64,000 nt of DNA from Vermamoeba vermiformis (Eukaryota; Tubulinea; Echinamoebida): assembly GCA_045837725.1 (NCBI GenBank), contig JBEWZL010000219.1, positions 235,277-299,276 of the forward strand, written 5' to 3'. The stretch's first letter is position 1; every line of letters begins with the position of its first letter. Under the pieces are notes generated by a model that was given only the letters and a program-made list of their open reading frames with translations, had not been told where the DNA came from and did not search any database. This document shows, piece after piece, positions 34,153-46,900 of the stretch. A program made the translations under genes and the position numbers.

Positions 34153-36530
34153 ATGGGCCAACACACGAGCGCACAAACCACCCAATATTTCCTAGAGCCA
34201 CTCCGAGATGACCGTATTGAGGTCATCTTCGAGCACGCTCAGCCAGAGGTGGTGAACAACACCGATCGAGAGATCTACCGCTCTGTGATGAATAATTACA
34301 GAACCTTCCTTGGTGCGTTTGAGAAACCTAACGATCAAAAATACAAGAGAACCTTTGAAGTAAATGGGGACAATACAACTCTGACTGAGTAAGTTATTTT
34401 TAGAAGTAAATCTGCCTTAAATTAGTGCCCACGTCATCATCAAGACTATGGATATTTTAAACTATGATATTCACTTTTGCAAATTATTGGCAGTGATTTA
34501 ACTTACAAATAGCTGAATTCCAATTTTCAGATCGAGTGAAATTTTCTTCGCCAACGGTATTCTACAATGGAACGTTGAATGGAAAAACGGCAAGCTCGCA
34601 GTCATGAACGCTGCTGTGCCCAACATGGCCAAGACTCAGCCAACATACAACGTTGAATCATTTGTGCAACGTGGCATCAAGTTCATTCGTCACTTTTACG
34701 CCAATGAAGCCACTGAATTCTCTCAAATGATGTCACCTGCTTTGGCTAAGGTAGTCCCTCCACCTGGTACGTCCTCGCTTTATAATATTTTCATTTAAGG
34801 AAGGTTGAACTAACGCAAGACCGGACCAAACAGAGGTCCGCAGAATGCTCAATTTGGAAATCGACCGTGCTGAGCTCGGAAAATTCGTAGACGTAAAGCC
34901 ACGTAACATTCCTAATTTGGAAACTATTCCTGGTTAGTGATTTGTCAGACGAATAATCAATCGGATCTAACCCGCTTCTGCACTTTTAGCAACCACTACG
35001 GGCAAGACATTTGACATTACGTACGAGATCATTCGCGAGAAGGCAATAGGTCTCGGCACGGTGACATTTACCATCGACAAGTTCGAGTCCTCGTTGATGG
35101 GCTTCAGCTTCTGCCAACAATTGATCCGCTCGCAGATCCATCCTGAACCTGACGAGGGCGTGACACGTACTAAAACAGCGCTGCAACACATGATCAATTT
35201 GGAAGCTGAAGAGTACTACGAAGGTTGCATCAAGTCGTTGCGCAACTTGATTCATCCTGAGATTCTCAAGTGCTACTGGGAGGACGTGTTCACCTACCTC
35301 GGTCCACTCGAAGGTACAGACCTATGATTATTGTTCGTGTATTATAACGGATTTAACGTACTTTTATAGAGACGCTCGACGAGGCCGTGCAGCGATGTGC
35401 CGTTGATATTTCAACCGACGAGAGTTTGTTGCCCAAGCTCACCACGCACGGCAGCGTCAAGTTCTTGAACAACACGCTCATTTACGACTTTGCTTGGGTG
35501 AACTCTGCTCTATTAAGTAAGGCACGATAATAAGATCCTTGCATATCTAACCTCTGTCGCAGGTTTCAACTACAGATTCGAGCAAGAAGTCGTGGGCTTC
35601 AGTCGCTCTCCAATCATTGTCCCCGCACAAGCGTATTGGGACAGAACCAAAGAGTGGTTCTTGGACGTGATCCGTTACGACAAGCGCGATATCTTGGCGG
35701 CCGAAATGTTACCGGGATTTAGCGACGAGCCCAACACTGTCACACAGTACGATGTGATGAAGACCTTGTTGAACGAGAACTGGAACTTTAAGAACCTCAA
35801 CATCGTTCAATTCGACTTGACCAATCCTCAGCCGTTGCCCTCTAATTTCCCAACGCTGATTCAACACCAGTTCACGTACAAGTTTATCATCCGCGACAAC
35901 GCGCACCACGAGTTTGAGGCACAAGTTAAATGGCTCGTTGGTCAATTCCGCGCGTTCATTAGCTCGTTCTATATTAACAGAATCAGTACGTAACTAGTAC
36001 TGTGCTAAATAATGTTCTTACCTTTTCACTAGATCCGAATCCAGATCACCAAAGCCTCGAGTTTAAAGAAGTCTCCAAGCTGGCCAACATTTTGTTCTCA
36101 AGAATAACCGTGGATATTTCGAACATTAGAAACAGCTTCGAGGATGCCAGCGAGTACCGAGTTGTGCTGTCACATTCACGACAAGACATTCGCCAAGTCA
36201 ACGCACCACTCACATTGTCTGGCGACTTGCTGTCAACTGAGAAAGTCTTAGCCTTTGACGTGCTGAACTGGAACTTGATCGACTCCATTACCCTCGACGT
36301 CACGAAGATTGTCGGAGGTGCTCCGGTTATTATGGGTACGTAGCCATGTTGACCCTGTGCTCGGGCTCTAAGCTAACATTTGACCTTAAGGAACGGTTGT
36401 TTTGCCTCTTAAAGCCATCATCACGGCCAAGATTGACTCTAAGACGATTGCCTTTGAGAAGGAATACACTACTGACGGTCAAAATGCTGTGCCGGTCAAG
36501 ATCCGCTTCGAGTTTGAATTGAACGATTAA
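34153..36530 (+). CDS. Unrecognised seven-exon protein, ~580 residues
   Basis: Starts MGQHTSAQTTQYFLEPLRDD at 34153. Exons are joined in frame by introns near 34,392-34,530, 34,767-34,833, 34,933-34,990, 35,312-35,370, 35,517-35,563, 35,985-36,033 and 36,337-36,390. The chain is soluble: no signal peptide and no membrane span. It is rich in amphipathic strands and helices (FLDVIRYDKRD, QHQFTYKFIIRDNAHHEFEAQVKWLVGQFRAFI, RIRFEFELND at the end). I recognise no domain. MGQ at the start with Ser at position 6 could allow N-myristoylation, as the glycine is at position 2. Codon use looks like the neighbours, so it is a real gene of unknown role. Confidence 0.7.
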
Positions 36531-36586
36531 GCAGAGCTGAATCAATAGTGTAGCCAGAACATTAAATGTTTGATTTATGTACGTGC

Positions 36587-38028
36587 TTACTTCAAGCTCC
36601 ACACGCCGAGATAGCTGTCATAGCCAAGCACGAGAAAATCAGACTGCACGGACATGCTTGCCAGCGAGCCAACAATAGACGCTTTTTTCGTGACATTGTA
36701 CGTGCTCGCGTTAAGCACGTTGATCTGCCTGCTCGTGCTGTACACTATTTTGGTCTCGTCACAGTGCACAGCTGAAATTTCTCCGGTCCAGGATATGACT
36801 TTTTGCGTGAAGACAGGTTTGGGAGCCAGCCAATTGTACACTTTGAGTTCACTATGATCGTGCGTGCCCATACAACCTGCCACGATCTGTTTGTCCGAAT
36901 TGAAGTGTACTCGAGAAACGTATGTTTGTGCGGTATTAATTCGCCCAATCTCCGACCGCATGCGCATATCTCGTGCAACAATGTGCGCGCCAGTTGCGTA
37001 GACGCACAGATTCAGTTCAGTATTGACAGCCAACGAGCGACACGACTCGTACTGGGGTGGAGTTGTTGACTCGAGCAAGGTGCCTGTGTTAATATTCCAC
37101 AACTGCGAATAGGTCAATATTTGCACTGTTTTGTTACAGCCTATCGGACTTACTCTTAGACAACCAGAACGCGTGGCAGTAATGATTTTGTCGTCGTAAA
37201 ACTTCATGTCAGTGAGGTCATTAGGATGCGACAGTTCTCTCAACACCGTTTGATTGTCCTTGTCGAACAATAATAAAGGACCTATTCCTCAATTGTCAAT
37301 TACTGCTCTCTTTCTCAGATGTAAAGGTGTTACCCTGCGTGGTTCCGACAGCTAGCAACTTCTGATTGACCGCTAATGCTATAGGCACACGATCTGTAAA
37401 CATGATTAGATTTAATGTTTCTTTTGATTACAGCATACCGGCTGGAAGGTTGTAGTCGACGATTGGATCGAACTTGCGCTGAGTATTTAAGTGATAGGAG
37501 TTTACATGCTTGTATCTGCCGCCAACAAATGCCAAACGGTTATCTGCGTCGTATACACAGGCGAGTAGGTGCATGTTGCACTTTGTGGTGCTCGTAAATG
37601 ATAGATTTACTCTAGGATCCAACCAATTGGGACTAGATCGATAGCTGATTATAAATATCGTTAATGTAATATTGGTATGGTAGTACAACCACTAATAGGA
37701 TTATTAAATAGCTAATTCTTATCAAATTCTCTGATATACAAATTACTTGCCCCCTTACTATTAAGCGTCAATTTAAATCGAGAAAAAAGTATAGTTTACT
37801 ACATATTTTTACTTACATTTTGATGTATATGGATTTCCAGTCAACGGTTGTTGCTCGATCTTGCTCCCCCAAAAATTGAAAATAGTCTCTGATGCACATT
37901 GAACGCCACAATTCATTTAATGAGAGGCCTTCATTTATTATTTTTGACGCTGTTCCAAGATTTAATACTGCTTGCGGTGACAGTTTTAAACAGATGTAGG
38001 CAAGCAGATCCAAAGGCAGAAACTCCAT
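36587..38028 (-). CDS. F-box/WD40 protein
   Basis: Start MEFLPLDLLAYICLKLSPQA at 38028 is a clear F-box: LPLDLL, ICLKL, AVLNLGTASKIIN, LWRSMCIRDY. About 340 residues of propeller follow: LLACVYDADNRLAFVGGRY, NDLTDMKFYDDKIITATRSGCLRV, ESCRSLAVNTELNLCVYATG, YVSRVHFNSDKQIVAGCMG, ISAVHCDETKIVYSTSRQ and DFLVLGYDSYLGVWSLK, which closes the last blade at 36587. This is the usual FBXW design: F-box for SKP1, propeller for the degron. Five or so exons. Convergent with the gene to the left, with only ~56 nt between stops. Confidence 0.8.
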
Positions 38029-38354
38029 CGATATTTAAATAATATAATATAATAATATTGTTAAAATAACTAAGAATTTGAGGTACCGCTGTTACAAAAA
38101 TTATGAAGAAATCATGTCCGGTTATTTTCTCTCGTACAGCAGCACAAAAGTACATACGCCGAGATCAAAATTTTGAAGCAGCTCGCCAGCAAAAAGCAAT
38201 TTATGACTCGCAACCGGTGCCAGTTTGATTATTATTTCGGTTCCTCAGAACTTAAAATAACCGAGATATCACAAAAATACATTTTGCCGGTTGTGAATCG
38301 CATCCTTTGCCTTATCTTCGCTGGCATTACCGCAAGCTTGTCCAGTTGAATCAT

Positions 38355-38705
38355 TCAATGGACAAAGCCACAATGTAATTTAGACCATATAAATTGCGGC
38401 ATTGGCAGAAATTTCGGGTGCCGCGGTACGTACTCCAAAAGTGTTGGCCTGATGCCACATCGTGATAGCTTGTAATGTCCGGCGATTGGTTCGGTTGGAT
38501 CTTTGACTTGATTGAAGGCCAAAAAGAAGTAGCTGTCTCGATCCGATTTAATCATCTGAGGCTCCGTGATTTTCGCCGTCGATCAAATACTGAAAATCTA
38601 CCGGAGTTATCGATTTATCTCTTTCGAAAGAATTGAAAGTGATGCGTATTGAACCGACTACTTACGCAATATGGGATGAACAAGGTTGATTAACGCGTCA
38701 GACAT
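38355..38705 (-). pseudogene. Possible small gene or relic
   Basis: From ATG at 38705 (MSDALINLVHPIL) a GTAAGT...CAG intron of ~75 nt leads into a stretch that reads well in one frame (ITEPQMIKSDRDSYFFLAF, HYKLSRCGIRPTLLEYVP, FVH stop at 38355). The spliced frame does not enter that frame directly. Either a base is wrong, or the gene is decayed. No homology is recognised. Confidence 0.3.
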
Positions 38706-39666
38706 TAATATCTGGTCAGAAGTGTTGTCGTGTTGGATTACTAGCTCCCTCAAGCAAGCACTGGAGTCGCGTCACCGGTTTACCGAAATGTAGAGGTCCT
38801 CATGGCGTCGGTTCGGTACGTCATGATGATCCATCCAGGAATGTAGCTAGATGGATGAGTATACTATTGACCGTGTTCGTTGCCCTACAATCGGCGCGTA
38901 CGGTTGTGCGTACTACTCATTCACGAAGAATAGCCGCAGATCAGGAAAAGCTCCATAGGATAGTAGCCGCGTTTTGGCAGTTACGCCGCTTTCAAGGAAT
39001 GCATCACAAATCTCACGTGAACAGGATTCTATGTTAAAATTAGGACCTGTACTCACTAATTTCCTATCCTTACAGTTCCGGATTTGTGCACGTTCAGTTC
39101 TTAAATTAGAAAAATTTATATTGCACGGCTTGGAACGGGTAAAATCAATATTATGATGCAAGATGAGCGATTGGCAGCCTCTTTAATTGGGACAACTTAC
39201 TTACGCGACAATTTTTCATCTGAATCTGACAATGTACTAAATTTAGAAACCGATTACGGAATGGCGAATTATATCTGACTCCTTTAAATACGCGCGAGAT
39301 AAGGACGAAATCGACAGCCATTGTTTTTGAATTCAATTCCGAAATAGTGGTTGCCAAAGATCACCCGGTAGAAAATTTTACGCGTGCCAGCAAAACTTCC
39401 GTTATCGTTTGGATTTTTAGAAGTTCCCGAACGAATGGGTTGGGGTTGAAGTCAACTCGCCCAATTAGAAAGATGTCTCTGACGGACGATTTCCTGTCCG
39501 TTTGTACGAGGTCATAAATTAGTCATGCGAACACAACAATTATTTTGTTTGTTGTCTAGTTTTTGAACACAGGACATAAAAAGCCTCCCGTTTCAAAGCC
39601 TTGATAAAACCCTGGTAGTCGAGACTCCGGGTTTCACAATTTAAATTATTTTGTATTTATGTTTAA
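38706..39666. other. Intergenic, no supported gene
   Basis: Short frames on both strands near 38.9-39.4 kb overlap one another and show no domain or splice logic. Nothing else is seen. Confidence 0.4.
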
Positions 39667-40086
39667 ATGGCGACGGAGGTATTCGAACTAATGGCAGATC
39701 CCTTACTCAGTGCAGAAAAGGAACCAGAGTCCAAAGAAGAAAGCCCTCTTGCTTCTCATGCCTCATCTGAAAGTGAGATAGAATCGAATCCGCCATCCTT
39801 GCCTCCTGATGTCTGTATAAAATGCAAGAAGAGACCCATTAGCTATAAAAAAGCCCATTTGTGCAAGTCATGCTACACGAATCTGCCGAAATACTTGGAG
39901 CGAAAGAAGAAGTACTACAACTCGGATAAGGCGCGAACAAAAAGGCGGTTACAAAGTGCTTTGGATACGTCTCACACCGAAGGTAATGGAGGTACAGTAT
40001 CAGACCGAACGAAACATGAGCAATTTCTAAAGTGTCAAACGCTAATTTTGCAACAAATTAATTCCCGGGATGCGGCCTTCCCTTAA
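39667..40086 (+). CDS. Small intronless zinc-ribbon-like protein
   Basis: 139 residues from ATG at 39667. An acidic, Ser-rich first third (EKEPESKEES) leads to a four-Cys cluster, CIKCKKRPISYKKAHLCKSC, likely to bind one zinc. A very basic helix follows (YLERKKKYYNSDKARTKRRL), then a Gln-rich end. The layout, acidic activator-like part plus zinc knuckle plus basic helix, suggests a nucleic-acid-binding or transcription-related protein. I know no named family for it. Confidence 0.55.
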   Translation: MATEVFELMADPLLSAEKEPESKEESPLASHASSESEIESNPPSLPPDVCIKCKKRPISYKKAHLCKSCYTNLPKYLERKKKYYNSDKARTKRRLQSALDTSHTEGNGGTVSDRTKHEQFLKCQTLILQQINSRDAAFP

Positions 40087-40441
40087 CGTTCAATCGATTA
40101 CTTTTGATTCCGGTCAATCAACAATAGGTTTTAAGAATATTTATCTATTTTTTGCGCGCATTAATCTTTCTTTAAACCTATAAAATGCATTCATCCTTTA
40201 TTGAAACCTTCCCGAATCTAACATGTTTCATCGCAATTAGATAGCCACTCACCTCGAACGGGTCGTAGAGGCAATCGTGCACACATGAAAGTCGCGATGA
40301 CCCTTGATAACCAGCCACAATATCACACCAATCCGCATCCATCTGTCACCGGGTTTCAAGGCCCGATTTCAGGCGCACACTTAGACAACATGGAGAGGAC
40401 ATCAAACCACGTTATCATACCTCAAACTGCTCCTAGCTAGA

Positions 40442-42324
40442 ATGGTTCCGTCTATTTCGCCGTTCCACATACCTCGCGCACCGGACCAGACTTACATCGG
40501 CCATGCGTTGCAAGCCTATGCGCAGACAGTTGGAGCACCCCGTGATTATGCCATGCACTATGGAATGTTCCGGCCACCAACAAACGCCGTTTCATTCGAC
40601 CCGATGGTCGTATACAAGTACGAAGGCGCCGCATCTAATCCGTCTTTTATTGCTCCTCCTCACGCCTTAGCAACACCTGTTTATGTACCTAACGGTAAGT
40701 ACCCCCACAGGGAATATATTTATATTCATTTGTGATAAAATTGTTGTCTAACGGTGCACATGTCATTTTAATTTCCCGATTTTTTTTGGATCTGGCACCG
40801 GAAAATTCGCGTCGAACAATAATTTCGCCTCCAGCTCCGTTTTTATTCTTTGCATAGTTAAATTAACGAACTAACTTTATCTAACGTATCATCATGCATA
40901 GGTAATCCAGCTCAGATTTGGCAGAACGCCGATCTTGCTTCAATTCGCCCAAAGGAAAAACCCACGAATGGATGGCATCAAAATTTTATCTCACCCTTAT
41001 ATACGGAACAGTACCGCGTTAGTTTGATGAACGACGGATTTTTTGTTGCAGATCTGCTTAATCCGAAAGAAATTGAGATGTGCAATGAAGAGTTGAATAG
41101 GCTTGGAACTACCAATATAGACTCTTACTCCAAACGTAAGTTTTCTCAAATAGATTGTATTGCATCGCTTTTTTCGAGATACAACGGAAGGGCAGTTTTT
41201 TTTTGTTTTTATGATTATATTCAAATTTTAGTACCTACGGGTCGGACAACACTACCCTTCTCGTTCTATCCGTTTAATTCACGAAACAGACCGCGTATTA
41301 ATGAGTGCGGCAAAATTTATTCGGATCTTACCCGAGGACGTTAATCTCCGTTTTGCTAACTATTTTTGGCTTTTATGTAGTTTGGACTGGCTGTTGGAAC
41401 ACGAAGGCTCAGTTCTATATCCGAACACATCCCAAGTTATATTCGCTGTTGGCAAGCTGCTATGGCAACTACAAGCTCGTCAGCTACCCTGAGTTCTCCA
41501 TCCGTCTTCCAGGCGAGATTAAGACCGAGAAAGAGTCTAAAAGTGTGTGTTATGCACAGTCTGGCATCGATTACAAGCAACAGTTCTATAAGATCGCGCA
41601 AGGACAACCTGTTGATCGTCGGTACACTGCCATCATAGCCTTAGCCGATCAGGACCAATTTGGCTTCCATTTACTACCTGGTTCTCAACGCCCCGAGTTC
41701 TGGGTCAATTGGGTACGTGCCAACGCCGAAGAACTCGACAAAGACAAGGCTGGTGGATGCATCAACATCACCGAATCCAGATTCAAAGAGAGTGAGCAGC
41801 TGAAGAGCAAATTCTTGCCTCTTCCGCTCAAGGCCGGCCAAGTAGTCATATTCGATAGCTTCATGGCTTATGGATTTACACCTGCATCCGACGCAAAGAC
41901 TCGAAACTTTGTGATGGTCAATCTCGTGGAATGTGTTGACGATAAGATCAATGCTGGAGAGCTGAAGAATTGCGAAGTCTTTATTACGAACATGTCACGA
42001 TTGCCTCCTCCAGTCACTTTCCAACATCGTGCGCACTCATCCGAACCAAGCACTGCCGAAAACATTTGCTTGACTTACTTAGGCCACGCAATGCTGGGAG
42101 ATACGCGCTTGTACAATACAGCTGAAGGCAAGAAGATTTTAGAACGACTGCAATCAGCTGAGAACCTGGATTCTGAGATCAAGCAGCTAACTCACGCTGT
42201 ATTGGACGAATGGGCCAGATCTCGCACCGTGCCAGGAGAAAACAATGTAAATTATAATAACAACGAAAACAATAACGAAATTTTGCCTCGTAGAATCAGC
42301 ATTCAAAGCGTGCTGAATCTATAA
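40442..42324 (+). CDS. PhyH-like 2-oxoglutarate/Fe(II) dioxygenase-fold protein
   Basis: Start 40442; a disordered Pro/Ala/Tyr-rich N-terminus (~85 residues) precedes NDGFFVADLLNPKEIEMCNEEL, typical of the PhyH entry helix. Later come IIALADQDQFGFHLLPGSQRP (first His strand and LPGSQ turn of the double-stranded beta helix) and LKAGQVVIFDSFMAYGFTPAS, the returning strand where the second His is expected but Tyr-Gly is seen. So Fe binding is uncertain. The C-terminal ~130 residues contain an Asn-rich run and end SVLNL at 42324. Four exons; one intron has only 47 nt (GTTAAT...GTAG, CTAAC branch). A separate 50-codon frame at 40287-40436 lies upstream and could be a uORF. Confidence 0.5.
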
Positions 42325-42540
42325 CTCGCGGTTGACCTGTAATATAATAAATAATCGAAATGTACTCATATGTCTATTTTCATCATTTAAGCGATTATGA
42401 TTAGCAACAGAATCATCCTCAAAGCTAAACAAGCAAGAAAAGTCAGATCGCGTTCAACATGCGCTATTATTTTTCAAGTTCTTTGTCGAATAACAGCATA
42501 CAATCTCAGTTTTTCGATTATATATCATTGGTCAAGTAAA

Positions 42541-43909
42541 ATGGCGAAGCGAGAAGTAACTGTAGCTACGTTCCAAATGAGTTGCTCGTGGGATCGACAA
42601 GAAAATATCAAAAAAGCAGAAAAATATATTAGACAAGCCGCAGGACAAGGTAAAAATAATAAATATTTGTCTAAACAAGATATTGGATTTTAAAATAGGT
42701 TCAAAGCTGAAAAATGATTTTCGTGTCAATTAAAATGTTCTTTAGAAATCACAAATCCGCGAGTTGCAATCATAATCTGATCGCTGATTGTTAGGCGCAC
42801 AAATCGTCCTTGTTCAAGAGTTATTTGAGACGCCGTACTTTTGCTCTGCTCTCGATCCAGACTACTGCGATTTGGCCACCGAGCTCGAACACAATCCAGC
42901 GGTCAACCACTTCAAAAATATTGCTAAAGAACTCTCGGTCGTACTTCCAATCAGCTTTTTTGAACGGAAAAACAACGCCAAGTAAGCACGCAATGTTAAA
43001 CATGCTGTAGAGAATCTTTCTGACGTTTGGTTCAGGTACAACTCGATTGCGATTATTGACGCCGATGGAACAGTACTTGGAGTATATAGAAAGAGGTATA
43101 ATAAGACGAATCAAATCGACAACGCGTTAACATAAAAGGAATCATGACTCACAAAAATGTCCGGATAATTAATAATTACTATTGACAGCCATATCCCCGA
43201 TGGTCCAGGCTATCAAGAGAAGTTCTATTTTAATCCAGGCGACACTGGCTTCAAAGTATGGAAGACAAAATACGCCACGATTGGTGTCTTGATCTGCTGG
43301 GACCAATGGTTTCCTGAACCCGCCCGCGCATTAGCCTTGATGGTAATTAATCTATATTTGATACTAATATGGCGTATTTATCAAGATTAATTAGGGTGCT
43401 GAATTATTGTTCTATCCCTCAGCTATTGGCAGCGAACCAACGGATCCGAACATGGACACGAAGCCTCATTGGCAGCGATGCATGCAAGGTTAGAATATGC
43501 CAAGAATCAAGTCTTATTATCGTTTTATTCGTATTCACATTGTTGATAGGACATTCCGCGTCTTCAATGGTACCTGTCATTGCGTGCAATCGTGTCGGAG
43601 TCGAGAAAGTCAAAGAGACCGGTACGAGATCCACATCAAGATTAAGCCATGCAGGCTCATATTTATATCGGCCTTAAACTAACAAATATGAAAATATTCA
43701 CAGAGATTACGTTCTATGGCTCGTCGTTCATTACGGACCATCAAGGTGAAAAAATCAAAGAGGCCAATCGCACTGACGAACAAGTCTTGGTTGCAACGTT
43801 TGATTTGAACGCGCATCAAAAAGCACGTGACAGTTGGGGATTGTTCCGCGACAGACGACCGGATCTGTACAAACATTTATTGACGTTGGACGGACAAATC
43901 AATAAATAA
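42541..43909 (+). CDS. aguB: N-carbamoylputrescine amidase-like nitrilase
   Basis: Begins MAKREVTVATFQMSCSWDRQENI. The Glu-Lys-Cys triad is visible: VLVQELFETPYFC (Glu), GVYRK|SHIPDGPGY (Lys) and IGVLICWDQWFPEPARALAL (Cys). YEKFYFNPGDTGF-like (QEKFYFNPGDTGF) and SAIGSEPTDPNMDTKPHWQR are specific to AguB/CPA. About seven exons. The enzyme turns N-carbamoylputrescine into putrescine, CO2 and ammonia in the arginine-decarboxylase route, found in plants and bacteria and scattered in protists. The exon boundary around 43,610-43,705 was placed so that ACNRVGVEKV continues into EITFYGSSFI. The end DGQINK is at 43909. Confidence 0.88.
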
Positions 43910-43958
43910 GACACTCATAATAATAACAAATAGGGTAAGTGTTCACTAAGTCACTATT

Positions 43959-46900
43959 CTACAGCTTGGCGAGCTCTTTCTTCAGCTCGTCAATGACACG
44001 CGCGAACTTTGGTTTCATGTCAAGCGAGGCCTCTTTCATCCACTTCTCGCACTGCTTGATGATCGCGTCTTTTTCGAGCTTGAAGTGCAAGTTGATAACC
44101 TCCGCAAATTCTAAAGAACGAGAATGAGTTTAGCTATTTATATTTACACAAGCTGGATCTGCTCACCTGCTGGCGGGTTTCTCAACTGTTCAATCATCGC
44201 AAATCGGATGTTGGTGTATTGAATGTTCTCGTTGTACTCGTGCGACCTCTTGTCACCTTCTTTGGTGCCTCGCTGCGCTTCATAGGACGGCTCGTTGAAG
44301 TAAGGTTCTTCGACCATAATCAGGCCTTGAATCGAGATCAGCACTTGTTGCAAGTTGGACGACACTGCATTCCACTTGGAGCTCGCGTCACCGTGCCACG
44401 TGCCCAAGAGCGACAAGCACACTTTGCCGTCAGTGTACAAGTTAGGATTGAAGCGCGCAGTGCCTATTTTGCACGTGTTAGAACATGTGTCACCGAGTGC
44501 TCGTGGTTTACTTACCGTTGCCTGTGGTGGCCAAGTTGACGAGTGGCGGGTCTTGAGGGTACGTGGCGGGGAAGAAGATGTCAAATACAAAGCATCCCGA
44601 GCCATAAGGCGTGCCTTTAGGACCAGTAATCACCGCTTTCATCACGTCCATACGTTCTTCATCCGTGCGAACAAAGATGGATGAGCCACGGCTGATCGGC
44701 AACAACGAATCGAACGAGCCGCATTCTTTGGCCAATCGCTGCATCTTCTCTTTCGAACTCGACTGCGAACTGATAATGTTGTTGCTGTAGTGGTGGTTGT
44801 ACGTGATTTTGTCGCCCTCTTCTTTTGACATTTGGAAGCTGTCGAAAATCATCGGCTTCAATGTCTCTACGTAAATCTTTTCGAGCTCCATTTCTTTCTC
44901 GCGATCAACAACGTCTTCGATTTCCATTTGATCTGGGACAGGCTCGTTCGTTTGGTTGTCGCTGGGCTGGACGACGGAGTTGACTTTAGCGATCAGTTCA
45001 CCGAAAAGGTTCAATCCTTCTTCGCCGACCAAGCGTTCTCGTGAAATAATTTGGAACGCTTTTTGCATGATCTGCGGACTGTATTCCAAGTCTTTGCCGA
45101 GAGCAGTCACGAACTCTGGCTCTTTGGCAAATGACAGCGTCAAAGTTACGATCTTGCGCAACAATTCACGCGGATGGAAGTTGTATTTTTCGGGGTTCTT
45201 CACCTTCAAGTTCAACATGCGAGGGCCGCACAGCTCTTCAAAGAAATGATTGATTGTCGAGACTAACTTGGCCACGACTTCAGGGGACTTAGTGAAGGGC
45301 TCAACGAAATCTAAATTTCAAGTGTTAGTAACTAGCACCCATTGAACTCATTCAACGCTATCCTTGCCTTTGGTAAGGTTCACCAAGAAGTCCAAGATGG
45401 AGTTGGCGAGATTCAAGAACGCCTTGCTGCTGCGCTCTTGGCCCTCGTAATACTGCTCACGCTGCGTGCGTCGTTCAGGCAGTTGTTTGTTCCACTCTTC
45501 AACATTGGCCATGGCGACTTGAAGCTCTTTGATGTCTGCCAAACGACTCAACGAATCGTCCAACAACATGATAGAGTCACTGAAAGTGGTCAGTTAGTGT
45601 CAGATGTTATAGTGTGACTCAACTAGTACGTACCTCAACACGGTGCCCAAGAACTTGTCGGCCTTGAAGAACGGAATGTTCTGATTGACGTCCAATGTCG
45701 CTTTGATCACTTTGCGGTACTCTTGATCGGACCACAGCTGATTCACCAGTGTAGCAATGCTCTTGCGCACGACATACTTGTCGAACTTGTGTCGGTCCAC
45801 ATCGAGACCTTCAACGGCGGAATCGACGTCACAATACAGCACGAACAGGCCACTGATCAGTGATTGGCGCGAAGTTTTCAAAGCATGTAGTGCGTCACGG
45901 AACTGTGATTTGAGAGGCTCCAATAGAATGGGTGTACTTAACGGATTGACAAATGTCAGATCTCACACATATTTGTCCCTAAGTACTTGTTACTTACGTG
46001 TTGGCAGGCTGCTTGTATCCAAATCCAAAGTTCGTTGGAGGAGCAGGGGCCTTTTGATTGCCCAAGAAATTGATCTCGGTCAACAACTCCAAGAATTTCG
46101 ATCGGATAATGGCGCTGCGGATCAACTTTGAGTCACTCACAAAAGTGCTGCAGAACGTGATCATCACGTCCAGCATTTGCGGTGTGAACACATTAGGCTC
46201 CGTGCGACCAATAAATGTCAAATAATCGATGACATCCTCCACAAAGTACTCGGGCATCGTGGCGAAGATGGCTTCACGCAAGTTTTTGCCCTCTTCAGTG
46301 CTCGCGTTCTCGTTGTAAATTTTCAACATCCAATGCATGAATTGCATACACAGGTCTTAAATAGGGATGATTAGAATGGTTGCGCGATGAGCGAATACTA
46401 CTTACTGTGCATTAAGGTCATGTAGTCCGGATGCGTGATGTGAACACAATAACCATCGACGATTAAATAATACAAATTGAGATTTTGCAGCACCTTTTGA
46501 CCCTCTGGCATATTAGCGTAGAGCTCGCCATACAAGGCTATTTGTTTTTGCTGTAAATTCTTGGTGTTGATCAGCGCTTGTTGATAACTGTTATACACTC
46601 GAACAGCGGGCATTAAACTAAATGAAATATCTTTTAAGTAACCAAAAATGATGAAAGGATATATTATTTTTTAACTTACCCAACGTGCATAGAAACCAAG
46701 GTCAAGAAAAATATTTCGGAGACGAAAGTGAACTCGCCTTCTTTCAATTTCTGTTCGACGTTGAAATCAAACACCTTTTCAATCTTTGCTAGCTTCGACT
46801 TGCTTCCAAATTCCAGTCGCTTCGAATACGTGCAGTAATAAGGGCTGATCAGACTTTCCTTGCTGAAATTCGTGTCTAAAAATGGCTTGCAAAACTCCAA

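Noticed and set aside
38855-39357. Overlapping 60-82 codon frames on both strands
   Set aside because: None has a domain, a splice pattern or a preferred strand.
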